From Polyodon spathula (lineage: Eukaryota > Chordata > Actinopteri > Acipenseriformes > Polyodontidae), in assembly GCF_017654505.1 (NCBI RefSeq), contig NC_054534.1, positions 18,649,693 to 18,713,692 of the forward strand: DNA of 64,000 bases, given 5' to 3'. A program made the translations under genes and the position numbers. The notes beneath the pieces are model-generated. The model saw only the letters and a program-made list of their open reading frames with translations. It was not told the DNA's origin and ran no database searches. Below are positions 1 through 10,805 of this stretch, piece after piece (positions within the stretch are counted from its first letter, which is position 1; every line of letters starts with the position of its first letter).

Positions 1-235
1 AGCCACTCTAATGTTGCTTTGGCCTTGGGCTTGGGATCATTGTCCTGCTGAAAGGTGAATTTCCTCCCAAGCTTCAGTTTTTTAGCAGACAGAAACAGAT
101 TCTCTTGCAGTATTTTCCTGTATTTTGCTCCATCCAGTCTTCCTTCAATTGTAACAAGATGCCCAGTCACTGCTGATGAGAAGCATCCCCACACCATGAT
201 GCTGCCACCACCATACTTCACTGTAGGGATGGGGG
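1..235 (-). pseudogene. Tc1-like transposase fragment, central/C-terminal part
   Basis: Read on the minus strand, this encodes a [12 protein letters not shown] motif, then a stretch ending in [10 protein letters not shown] and ATLEWL, which are hallmark segments of Tc1-family transposases around the second catalytic Asp. It runs off the window start, so the last catalytic acidic residue and the left terminal repeat are not visible. At about 236 the similarity stops and LINE sequence begins. Confidence 0.85.
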
Positions 236-302
236 AGAAATCAACAAAAAAACAGAAGGGAGACCGCATCAAAACAAGAACAACAACTCAGGTAAGACAA
301 CC

Positions 303-1478
303 ATTAAATGTATTTATCTAAATGCTAGAAGTATCAGAAACAAAATAAGAAAATAAGAACTTGAAGCTACTGCACTAACAGGTAACTATGATGTGATAGG
401 TGTTACTGAAACGTGGTTATCTGAGAGTGATGGGGACGAATATAATATTTGTGGGTATACACTGTATAGGAAAGACAGGCAGGACAGAAGAGGAGGAGGG
501 GTAGCGCTATACATAAGAAACAGTCTTGAAGCCCAGGTGTTAAACCTGGACAAAGAAAATAAAACCGAATCAATATGGGTCAGAATAACAGACAAAAATT
601 CAAAAGGCATAATAATAGGAGCATGCTATAGACCACCAGATTCAGACGGTGAGCACAATAATCTGTTATACAATGACATTAGAAATGTGTGTAGCAAAGG
701 AGAAGCCATACTAATGGGGGATTTCAACTTCCCCCAAATAAAATGGGAAAACCCGGTGGGTAGCGCGAAGGATGAAATAGAAATGGTGGAAATGACAAAT
801 GACTGCTTCCTAACACAATTTGTGAAGGCACCCACTAGAGGGGAGGCATGCCTTGATTTAGTCTTTTCAAATAACGAAGATAGAATAACTAAAACAGAGG
901 TCAGAGAACCACTGGCAAACTCAGACCACAACATGGTCTCATTTGAAGTGTTTTTTAAATCCCCAAAAGTAATGACTAAAGCTAAGGTTTACAATTTTAG
1001 AAAAGCAAACTATGAAGGTATGCAACAGAGACTAACAGAAGTAGATTGGAGTAAAATAGAGAAAACACCCACAGAAGAAGGATGGTTGTTCTTCAAAAAT
1101 GTAGTACTAGAGGCACAAAACAATTACATCCCTAAAGTAGACAAATCTAAATGTAAAACTAAATTGCCAAAATGGTTTAATAGATCAATTAAAAAAAATA
1201 TTCAGCGAAAAAAGACACTTTACAGAGCATTAAAAAAGGACCAAAAAGAAAGTACGCAGAAAGAGTACACAGAACTGCAAACGCAAGTCAAAAAGGAAGT
1301 TAGAAAGGCCAAGAGAGAAATAGAAATAAACATTGCTAAGGGAGCTAAAACCAATTCCAAAATGTTTTTCCAATATTACAACAGCAAGAGAACATTCAAA
1401 GAGGAGATTAAATGTTTAAGAGATACAAATGGCAAAATCGTAGAGGAAGAAGAAAAAAAAATAGCAAATATATGTTAA
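303..1478 (+). pseudogene. LINE pol, endonuclease domain (copy 1)
   Basis: Endonuclease/exonuclease/phosphatase fold of a LINE. Visible motifs in order are LNARS (about 321), TETWL (catalytic Glu), a GGGVALY segment, GACYRPP, MGDFNFP (catalytic Asp and Asn), and SDHNMV near the end (catalytic Asp-His). This domain nicks genomic DNA to prime reverse transcription. The frame upstream of 393 carries an in-frame TAA at 354-356, and it ends at 1476-1478 after a run of nine A residues (about 1452-1460), where the RT frame takes over. An indel in that A run is the likely frameshift, because copy 2 has the equivalent text with a shorter run. Confidence 0.85.
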
Positions 1479-2710
1479 ATGATTACTTTTCACAAGTTTT
1501 TACAAAGGAAGATACTGACAACATGCCCCACATGTCATCCAGTTCCTATCCAGTTTTAAATAACTTTAGCATAACTGAGGCAGAAGTGTTAAAGGGACTA
1601 GGAGCTCTTAAAATAAACAAATCCCCTGGGCCAGATGAGATCCTCCCAGTAGTACTCAAAGAAATGAAAGAAGTAATTTACAAACCGCTAACCAAGATCA
1701 TGCAGCAGTCTCTTGACACAGGGGTGGTACCGACAGACTGGAAAATTGCAAACTTAATACCTTCTATTATATGCAAACTTATGGAAACTATAATAAGATC
1801 CAAAATGGAAAATTACCTATATGGTAACAGGGTACTGGGAGACAGTCAACATGGTTTTAGGAAAGGGAGATCGTGCCTAACTAACTTGCTTGATTTTTTT
1901 GAGGATGCAACATCGATAATGGATAATTGCAAAGCATATGACATGGTTTATTTAGATTTCCAGAAAGCTTTTGACAAAGTCCCGCACAAAAGATTAATTC
2001 TCAAACTGAACGCAGTTGGGATTCAAGGAAACACATGTACATGGATTAGGGAGTGGTTAACATGTAGAAAACAGAAAGTACTGATTAGAGGAAAAACCTC
2101 AGAATGGAGTGTGGTAACCAGCGGTGTACCACAGGGATCAGTATTAGGTCCTCTGCTATTCCTAATCTACATTAATGATTTAGATTCTGGTATAGTAAGC
2201 AAACTTGTTAAATTTGCAGACGACACAAAAGTAGGAGGAGTGGCAAACACTGTTGCAGCAGCAAAGGTCATTCAAAATGATCTAGACAAGATTCAGAACT
2301 GGGCAGACACATGGCAAATGACATTTAATAGAGAAAAGTGTAAGGTACTGCATGCAGGAAATAAAAATGTACATTATAAATATCATATGGGAGATACTGA
2401 AATTGGAGAAGGAATCTATGAAAAAGACCTAGGAGTTTTTGTTGACTCAGAAATGTCTTCATCTAGACAATGTGGGGAAGCTATAAAAAAGGCTAACAAG
2501 ATGCTCGGATACATTGTGAAAAGTGTTGAATTTAAATCAAGGGAAGTAATGTTAAAACTGTACAATGCACTAGTAAGACCTCATCTTGAATATTGTGTGC
2601 AGTTCTGGTCACCTCGCTATAAAAAAGATATTGCTGCTCTAGAAAGAGTGCAAAGAAGAGCGACCAGAATTATTCCGGGCTTAAAAGCATGTCATATGCA
2701 GACAGGCTAA
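1412..2710 (+). pseudogene. LINE pol, reverse transcriptase domain (copy 1)
   Basis: The RT motifs are clear: NKSPGPDEI, HGFRKGRSC, YLDFQKAFDKVPH (motif A), SGVPQGSVLGPLLF (motif B) and FADDTK (motif C, the catalytic Asp pair, at about 2212-2229). By comparison with the minus-strand copy near 54.6 kb, about 20 codons between NLIP and the KLMETII segment (around 1757-1765) are missing, which removes an early RT motif. That deletion alone would probably abolish activity. The frame ends prematurely at 2708-2710 after a frameshift; the C-terminal segment continues in another frame. Confidence 0.9.
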
Positions 2711-3018
2711 AAGAATTGAATCTGTTCAGTCTTGAACAAAGAAGACTACGTGGCGACCTAATTCAAGCATTCAAAATTCTAAAAGGTATTGACAGTGTCG
2801 ACCCAAGGGACTTTTTCAGCCTGAAAAAAGAAACGAGGACCAGGGGTCACAAATGGAGTTTAGACAAAGGGGCATTCAGAACAGAAAATAGGAGACACTT
2901 TTTTACACAGAGAATTGTGAGGGTCTGGAATCAACTCCCCAGTAATGTTGTTGAAGCTGACACCCTGAGATCCTTCAAGAAGCTGCTTGATGAGATTTTG
3001 GGATCAATAAGCTACTAA
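2689..3018 (+). pseudogene. LINE pol, C-terminal segment (copy 1)
   Basis: Continuation of the LINE ORF2 after a one-base frameshift near 2685. It carries the conserved tail seen in CR1/L2-type proteins (SYADRLKELNLFSLEQRR, RTRGH, VWNQLPS), and ends at a stop (3016-3018) shortly before the 3' terminal sequence. The minus-strand copy near 53.5 kb has the same segment, also frame-broken. Confidence 0.85.
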
Positions 3019-3082
3019 CAACCAAACGAGCAAGATGGGCCGAATGGCCTCCTCTCGTTTGTAAACTTTCTTATGTTCTTAT

Positions 3083-3150
3083 TTACAAATAAACCACTAG
3101 AAAAAATCAAAATCAACAAACAAGAATCCTACCTCCCTTGGAGCACTTAA
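3083..3150 (+). repeat. 68-bp sequence shared by the 3' flanks of both LINE copies
   Basis: Immediately downstream of the LINE 3' end lies a 68-bp stretch that is identical, by my reading, to the reverse complement of 53233-53300, which flanks the second LINE copy. Beyond it the two loci differ: here Tc1 sequence resumes, there an LTR-like repeat continues. It is either a 3'-transduced piece or a subfamily-specific tail. Confidence 0.7.
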
Positions 3151-3154
3151 TTGA

Positions 3155-3572
3155 TGTCTTGAGGCATGGGCAGTTTTGGCCAAAAAGCTCTATCTTTGTC
3201 TCATCTGACCACAAAACCTTTTCCCACATCGCAACTGGGTCACTCTCATGCTTTCTGGCAAACTCCAGACGTGCTTTCAGATGGTACTTTTTGAGTAACA
3301 GCTTCTTTCTTGCCACCCTCCCATACAGGCCAGTGTTGTGCAGCGCTCTTGATATGGTTGACTGGTGCACCATTACTCCACTCCCAGCCACTGAACTCTG
3401 TAGCTCCTTCAAAGTGATTGTTGGCCTCTCTGTGGCTTCTCTCACAAGTCTCCTTCTCGTTTGAGCGCTGAGTTTTGAGGGACGGCCTTTTCTTGGCAGT
3501 GCCTGGATGGTGTGATGTAGCTTCCACTTCCTGATTATTGATCCAACTGTGCTCACTGGGATATCCAAACAC
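3155..3572 (-). pseudogene. Tc1-like transposase fragment, N-terminal part
   Basis: Minus-strand open frame with the bipartite DNA-binding region (VGSIIRKWK, then LPRKGRPSKL and ARRRLVRE-like segments) followed by the catalytic-core start WSDETKIELFG. The family protein is about 340 residues; only about 140 remain here before the frame runs into LINE-derived sequence. The start codon region is degraded, with two overlapping minus frames indicating a frameshift near 3460-3570. Non-functional. Confidence 0.85.
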
Positions 3573-4029
3573 TTGGATATTATTTTCTACCCTTTCCCTA
3601 ATCTATGCATTTGTATTACTTTATCTCTAACTTCTGTAGAACGCTCTTTGGTCTTCATTTTCCTTCAGATTCACAGCCTTACCAATGATCCTTCAACAGT
3701 GGGGTTTTTATCCAGAAAATGTGACAGCAACTTTAATGGTTCACAGGTGAAGGCCAATGGTAAGGTAATTGTGTCCGCGTTAGGGCAATTTCTTTCATCG
3801 GTGCAAACTGGGAGCTTCCACAGCACAGGGGTTGAATACTTATGCAAGCAAGATATTTCAGTTTTTTATTTTTCTTAAAAATATTTCCCAACATAAAACC
3901 AATGTCACATCACAATAATTGATTCTGAGTTTTAGTGTTTAAAAATATCAAACAGAACGAAATTTCAATGTACCATTTGTAATTCGGTAATATGAGAGAA
4001 TTGGTCGGGTCTGAATACTTTTGCAAGGC

Positions 4030-5019
4030 ATATATATATGAATAATGCAACCTATTAATGCCTGCATTGGGAAATTAGAAATGGGAAGCAAATTCATCAG
4101 AATCAAATACACATTTGCTAGTTCAATTCCTTTGGAGAAATTAACATATTTCTGTTCAGAAGAATAATCTCTCAAAAGAGGTCCCCCAAAAGCTTTGTCC
4201 AGTTTTGTTTCAGAATGTTTCCGCGTGTTTAGGATGTGTGCTGTGCAGCAATCTATAATGTACATAACAGATACACATCTGTTAACGTCATGTGTAAGAA
4301 TAAAGGTAAAACTAATGTACTGGTAATGAATGTGTATGCAGAAACTTTGGGGGTGGGGGGCTATGAAAAGAAATAGTGCTTTTGACAAAGGCAGGTGCTA
4401 TGCTTACGGCTGCTGTACATATTAGAAGAATAGTATTTTTCCGTAGATGTGTCACATGAGTCGAAATTACGTCATTATTCTCCTGGAAGGATAGGGGGTA
4501 TTTTATTAATACAGCTACAGCAGCTGGAACAATAACCTGCGCACGGCTGCTGTACATCGTAGAAGAATGCTGATGTGCCACACACTACGGCTACAGATCT
4601 GATGATTATACCAATGTATACACATGGCGTGTAAATCTTGTTTATTATTTATCACGCAAGGCATGTGGTAATAACACATTTTAATAAAGACTTACGTCAT
4701 TCAAACAAACATATTCTGTAACTAGTACTTATTTTAATAACCCAATGCCAGGCAGCTGTGGATTCTTTGACATCCCAGGAGTAGGCAATGGTCCTGTTGG
4801 TTTAATCAATAATTTATCCATAAATATGTTTCCAATTTTAATTACGAAAGATCAAAGTCAGCAGAGAAATATGTTTTTTGTGAGGTTTTTTTTTTTTTCA
4901 GATATGTTTAAGTTAGATGAAAACTGTTTACAAAGTCGATTTGATTTTTTGATATTTCAAATCAGAAATTATGTTTGCCCACCCTACCTTAAGTGGATAA
5001 TTACCGAAAGCCAGGACTC
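4030..5019. other. Intergenic; one short direct repeat
   Basis: No gene is supported. A direct repeat containing ACGGCTGCTGTACAT followed by a TAGAAGAAT-type motif occurs near 4405 and again near 4542, about 137 bp apart. Short open frames here have no recognisable domains. Confidence 0.5.
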
Positions 5020-5165
5020 AGTCTCAGCTCAGCCGACGTCATTTCACTACCTCGTCACACTCGCACTCTTCCCAACCCACCCACGTCACGTGATCTCCGC
5101 GTCGCAGTTGATCACTTACTGGGAAGGTAGAATACTGTGCATTTTGCCGGCGCGCTGTACCTGAG
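5020..5165. promoter_or_regulatory. CpG-rich patch with CRE- and E-box-like motifs
   Basis: About 13 CpG dinucleotides fall in roughly 130 bp, against a background almost free of CpG. The patch contains GACGTCA (CRE core, about 5034), CACGTCACGTGA (ATF/CRE-like plus an E-box, about 5084-5095) and CCGGCGCGC (about 5148). This looks like an unmethylated promoter or enhancer remnant. No adjoining first exon could be identified on either strand, so the call is inference. Confidence 0.35.
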
Positions 5166-8100
5166 ACAATTTGTTTGACAAAAGCATACCGTATATTTAA
5201 ATGAGGAAACCAGCTTTTATTCACAGGTCATTAATTTTAACTATGAATCTCACTGCGCTATATAACTCGGCTTTACCGTCCTTTATCGCTAAGATCGTAA
5301 GGGTCAAATTTTGAAAGATCAAAAAGAATTAGACAGAACCATTATTCAAATCATAAAGCATATCGCTTAGCTTACATCATAAAGCAAATGCAATACATAT
5401 ATGGTGATGGCCTTTTCTTTTCTTTTTTGTTTTGCAAATAAATCGTTTTATGAATTCTTGGTTGTGAATGAACCACGCATCCTACAAGTACCCAGTACTG
5501 TGCTGTACACCAAGTGAATTATTCAGCATCTTTATGAAACACTGTTATCAAATGTTATCATGAAAGGAACATATAACCATGAGCCTGTGCCTGAGTCACA
5601 TACACTACATGTGATGTGACTGGAAAAAGTTGGTTTGGGTAGTAGGGCAATCAACCTGCTTTACAGATTGCATAGGGTTGGAGCACAATGACAGCCTCCT
5701 CAAGCTCTGTTACTGTCCATGGTGCTGAAGACAGTGACGCTTAGGACACTCTCAACATGCACTTAGACCACTTATTTTCAACGTAGTGCCTGTTGTTGTC
5801 TGTTCATGTCCCAGCATTGTTGTAGAACAAGTTTAAAGAGCATAATAAAACAATTCTTCAAGCTGGTTCTAAAATGATGTGTTAAAGTAGATGTTTTAAT
5901 TTCCTTAATGATACAATATTATTGTCTGTTATATTGAAATTAAGATAAATGATCACTCTCTTGCAGACAGATTTTAGCAGTACAGTCAATTATTAAGCAA
6001 ATTCCTGCTACTGTTTTTTTTCATTTTATGTGTTTCATTAGTTTTACACAAATGCTCTTGAAGAGATTCAGACATACCTTAATTGATAGTTGTGGTGGAT
6101 TACTTTGTTAATAAAATGCTGGGCAAAACCAATAAGGTCCTCCATTTCGATTCGACCCTTTACACAATGAAATACCTGAAGATTAACCTGGTTCTCTTAG
6201 CCCTCCATTGACTCACAGTCCACCATAAAATCAAGATAATATTTACTTTTAAATTTGTATCTAACCGCTGATCATTTTTGGTATGTGGTCTCTACTATAT
6301 GCTGTATTGATTATCACAATTATGATTCAACATATGATTAGTGATGATACTCAATCATTGGCAACTATCATTTTAAATACAAGATAAAAATAAACCACCA
6401 TAAAATAATTGATTACTTGTGGCAGCAGTGACATTGTTCAACAAAACGAAAGGACAATACAGAGCAAGTTTAACCTGTAACATTCACACTGAAAAACTAT
6501 GCAGTGATATATGAATGAGTATATCATCAGTCGTTGGGAAGGCAATGTGACCCACGGTGCCTATGAGGAATAGACCATTTGTAAGAAGACATGGTTTGCA
6601 TGGGGAAAATAGCAGCTGCTCACAGAGCTCTCCTGAGGAAATCAAATTATGGAGCTGGAACAACTGGGTTATTAAGTGTACCCAAGTGCGATAAATATTT
6701 AATTATGAGTTTATTCAACATTACAAAACACGGTACACAGGTAATGTGCTTTAAGAATTCAAACAAATTGAAAAATAAAACATAATGTCACAAGGGTTCT
6801 CTTATTGACTTACTACAAAAAACTTTGCGGTGAGACTGGAGGAATGTTTCTCACATGAATAAAACACCCTAATTTAAATAACATGGTATTTGTTCATTGC
6901 AATATTGTTTGGTATCAAAAGCAGTTAGCCATTTCATCGTTGATTGCAAAACCAGTTCCAAAACAATGCTATCAGTAGCTTATACGGGGTAGTACTGAAT
7001 AGTCAATTAGTCCAATCCAATCAATTAGTAGTAAGCTAGTAGGCATCACGTGACATGACATGTGACTGGGTTGACAAGGATGGCGAGATGCGAGAGGAAG
7101 GCAGTGTCTTTTACAAAGCAAACAACTGGCCTGTAGCAGCAGTGAACTAGCAATGTCAGTATTTTAATGGATTGCAACTGCAGTTCCAGCCATCTGAATC
7201 TGCATGCCTTACAGTTTTATTCAATTCAAACAGCTGAATACAATTAAAATAAACAACATTTTAGAGCATTCATAAAAAGAGCAATAATAATAATAAACAG
7301 CAGAGTGTTACAAATAGAGCACCAGACATTATCAAAGATTTAATCATATTTACTTAAAAGTAGTGACTAGTCAATCATATTTTTCCTTTACTGTTCGACA
7401 TCAAAATTAGTAGTCGTTGTTTAGGAGGCAGAGCATTTTTTCTTTGTTTGGGTGGATTTAGAGATGTTTGTCCGCGAGTGTTTGAAAGTTGTCAAAACTA
7501 TTCCAATCACTGCAGATCATAACATGTTTAAAGTAGGATGTATCTACAGTACTTCTGCTGTTAAGCTACAACAATGTATCCAGCTTGGCAGACATGTTTT
7601 ATTATTATCTTATAAGCTGTCTTACAAAACGACATCTTTTTTTGCAGTTCCCATTCAAGAAATGCTTCCAGCTTACACCCAGGGGGGTCAGGCAGCATTA
7701 TCTTCCAAGAACTAATAGAACATAATTTGTACTTTCTGAGCTATCAGTTTATAACAGATCTGGATTACGATAGTTTGAGGGTCTGGAGATGGAGCAGACT
7801 TACATTATGGACAGAATTAAGAAATCTTTCACAGACAGCAATAAAGTTCTTACTTTTTATGGCTGCAGAAAAACTGCCAACATGTTATATTACTTGAGCC
7901 AAAACTACCTGTCAGGTTTGATAACAGAATATATAAAAGTGCTGTGCACATCTACCATTGTTTTTCGTGCATTTTTAGAATGGTTTGTATGTTTACAGTC
8001 AGGTTATATAGACTTACATTAGTTTGCCTTATGCGCAGATGTCTCCTTTAGCTGAAAATAAATCACATGACAACAGAAACAAAATCAGTTGATGTGTCTT

Positions 8101-9594
8101 CTCTATTAAAGTATTTCATCTCTATTCACTGCAGCATTTTAATGTGAGGAAAAGCCATGTGAGTCTCTAAGAATAAGATGTTGTAATGCTTGGGTTTTCC
8201 TGTCTCTTAACCTTTTGTGACAAATGGTAAACAGGTGGAAGACATGCAGCCTGAATGTTAAAACTACAAACTGAAGAGGCTGGTTTGTACAGACAAACCC
8301 CTAAACACCAATTAATAAACCATGAATATGCTGATATGATTAATCACTTGGAAATTTATTACACAAGATATAAATAAATTTGTGCAATGCAAAAACAAAT
8401 CCATCCTACTCCCATACATTTTATTCATTTAGTTATGCACAGTTGAAACTTGGAAGGTACAGAGGCCCATTCAGGAGGTCACAGGTCATGGATATTTGGC
8501 TGGGTGCCAAAGAAAAAAGGTCCAGAAAGTTGCATATAACAATGCCCCTAACGGTTGGGATATTGTAACAGTAAAGTTAAAGGTAAAGGAATAAACCTAG
8601 TAAACAAAAACTTTAGAAGCATTTGATTTTTTTTTTTTTTTTTTTTTTTTTTATCTTATGTTTTTGATTTGAGATGTATTATAATAAAATACTTTTAGGA
8701 TTGAGAAATAATTTTTAAAAAGGCATTTAACATCATGTAATTAAATAAACTACATAATGATATTGAAAAGGTCTACCAGAAGCCATAGTAGTACAGTATT
8801 CCATGTTAGATTTTGAAATGTCACATTTTTCAAGCACGGACAGCAGAAATTTAGAACAAAAAGCAATGGTCTGTGTAGCTGTTTGACAATATGCAAACTA
8901 AAGAGCAAGATGAAGAATCAGGGAGTGACTAGGTTTAAACAAGCAAACTGACAGATATTCTGGCGGGACATAGGGGAGGAGCCCTGGCTTAGCCCGCTGA
9001 ATCACACAGAAGATTACAAAAACAAAGAGTAAATAATAAAGCACACTTTAAATAAAGATGAATCTATTGTGTAGATTTTGCAATTTCTTGGTGATAGGAC
9101 TATCTATATGGTCAAAGAAAATAAATGTTTTACCACTGGGTTGTTTTAAAATCTCATGTTTTATCATTCTGCACATGGTCAGGAGAGTCAATTAATCATA
9201 ATTTTCTTTGAGTCTTTAAAATATATTTTAAAAAAATACAGAAAATAAAAGGAGAAAGTAGCTATTTACTTCTAACAGACAAGATCCACAGACTATTTTA
9301 GTTTTTCTTTGTTATTCAATGGGGTAGTTATTCAATATTTGAACTTCATTATGTGATGTACTAAACCACAAGTTTTATAATCAACCATTTCCAACCATCT
9401 CACATCTGACATTGCGCTTCAATTTTGGTCTTCTTTTTTAAATCTGTTTTTTTGCTGATGTGGGAAAATGCACCCACATCAGCATATCTAATTTATCAAG
9501 GTACAAATAACAATGACAAGTTGGATTTCCTCATAATAAAAAGATAAACTGCACAAGCTGAAATACTAATTTATTAATTTATTAATGCCAATGA
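5166..9594. other. Intergenic, AT-rich, nothing recognised
   Basis: No coding region, RNA gene or repeat with recognisable ends. The open frames (for example 6591-6785, 7452-7715, 7789-8022) are short, lack domains, and are what chance gives in such sequence. A T homopolymer of about 25 occurs at 8628-8652. Confidence 0.5.
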
Positions 9595-10040
9595 TGAATT
9601 TGGCCGGAGACTTTGTCCCTGGGTGCGTGACAGCTACCCGCAGTGCTGGCCAGCTAGCGTACACATGAACAATGTCATGTAGGCTAGTGCTGCAGATAGG
9701 AAGTGGCGCATGGGCCACCTCCCTCTAAAAGACAAAGCCTCCAAACCGTGACTGTATAATAAAAATGATGAATGGTTATGCAAAACCTGCAGTGGATCAC
9801 TGCCACCAACCCCCAAAAGATAGAAAAGAATGAATGACTTGATCAAATGAAAATGATGAATGGTTAGCAGAGCAGCCTGAAAAGTAACTGCTGAGACACA
9901 GGGCCGCCCCCCATAGCCCAGCCTCTCCAGCCTGCCACACACCCTGCCCAAACTAAAAACGAACTGTTTAGCACTCATGAAAAACCCTCCATCCACTGCA
10001 TGATGGATAGGCCAAACAAAAGAAACGACATGAATGAAAG
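9595..10040 (-). repeat. Interspersed repeat, family also at 60955-61310
   Basis: Shares, in reverse orientation, a recognisable series of segments with 60955-61310: the GGCCGGAG/TTTGTCC end, the CTAGTGCTGCAGATAGGAAGTGG segment, the AAAGACAAAGCC segment, and CATTCATCATTTT-type sequence. The copies are old and diverged. Similarity extends over most of about 400 bp with indels. The short minus-strand open frame 9634-9996 lies in this repeat and is not a gene. Class unknown. Confidence 0.6.
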
Positions 10041-10640
10041 CCCCACAGAGCCTTTATGCATTTGGAGATGACGTGCTGATTAGTGGATGGATTCTCCTGA
10101 CGGATATACAACCAAGTTTCCCATTAAATTAGTTCAGCTTACATCCATTTGATTACAGTTTCAGCCCATCATGTCTACACTTCAGCATTTTAATGTGTTG
10201 TAACTTTGTGTTCACTGACTATAATATTGAAATACTAGTAATAATAATTTGTATTATGTTACTTTGCTTACACATCATTTGTTCACATCATATTATAAAA
10301 AAAGACCTTCTCAGATAACGTACCATCGAATTTAGTTACAAATCTGATTACACCTTAAATCACGCCTAACCTGAAGTCAGAAAACATAACAAAATGTTAT
10401 CATTATGGAGCATTACTGTATAATTAACTCACAGAACATGTAATACATATGTCTTCTAAATAAATCAAAGCCATGAAAAAATGTTTGCTGGAAGCCCAAA
10501 CATACCATTTTGCATGTTATATATCAGATGACCTGGAATGTAATTTGGATCTCAGTTATAAGAAATGATTACCTGCCTACTGGGCCTTATTTAACAATCT
10601 AAACAGTGACAAATGTAAATACTGCCACTGTTTCAATTAC
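10041..10640. other. Intergenic, nothing recognised
   Basis: AT-rich sequence without motifs, repeats or open frames that could be supported. Confidence 0.5.
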
Positions 10641-10714
10641 CAAAGGGCCTGTAAAAGGGGTGTGGGTTATCTGGTGCGAGAGTCACAGTGTTGTGGTTGC
10701 AAAAGTCAGACACC

Positions 10715-10805
10715 CAGGTTTTATTTATTTACAGCACTCAAAAACACAATACTGCTGTTGCACTGAGCTGCAATACCACGCGCCACCACTGAGCTACCGG
10801 CACTG
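10715..10805 (-). repeat. tRNA-like A-box motif, possible SINE head
   Basis: The minus strand from about 10801 begins GCCGGTAGCTCAGTGGTGG, which matches the start and A-box of a tRNA or tRNA-derived SINE. No matching B-box is seen 40-60 nt downstream, so an intact tRNA is excluded. It may be the head of an old SINE; no second copy is present in the window to test that. Confidence 0.3.

Larger units (their letters stand above)
240..3082 (+). mobile_element. CR1/L2-type non-LTR retrotransposon (LINE), copy 1, inserted in the Tc1-like element
   Basis: A nearly full pol region on the plus strand: an apurinic-type endonuclease, then reverse transcriptase, then a C-terminal segment ending with a stop at 3016-3018. 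The 3' end finishes in TTATGTTCTTAT-like sequence, as CR1/L2-type elements end in short repeats rather than poly(A). The element lies in the middle of the Tc1-like transposase, so it is younger than that transposon. It is defective: in-frame stop at 354-356, frameshifts near 1450-1460 and 2685, and an in-frame loss in the RT. The assignment to the Jockey superfamily rests on domain order and RT motifs; CR1, L2 or Rex1 cannot be separated by eye. Confidence 0.9.
1..4029 (-). mobile_element. Tc1-like DNA transposon, minus strand, split by a LINE
   Basis: Two minus-strand pieces of one Tc1/mariner transposase lie on either side of a LINE. The N-terminal part (about 3155-3572) shows the helix-turn-helix DNA-binding region and the first catalytic Asp in a WSDETK motif. 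The C-terminal part (1-235) shows MVWGCF and the second catalytic Asp in FQQDN. The outer end near 4029 reads, on the minus strand, TGCCTTGCAAAAGTATTCAG, which resembles a Tc1-type terminal inverted repeat. The opposite end lies before the window. Roughly 17 codons between the two parts are absent at the LINE junction. The copy is dead through interruption. That both pieces are one insertion is inferred from strand, order and complementary content. Confidence 0.85.

Noticed and set aside
10780..10805. Functional tRNA gene on the minus strand
   Set aside because: The A-box region matches, but no B-box follows and no cloverleaf can be made.
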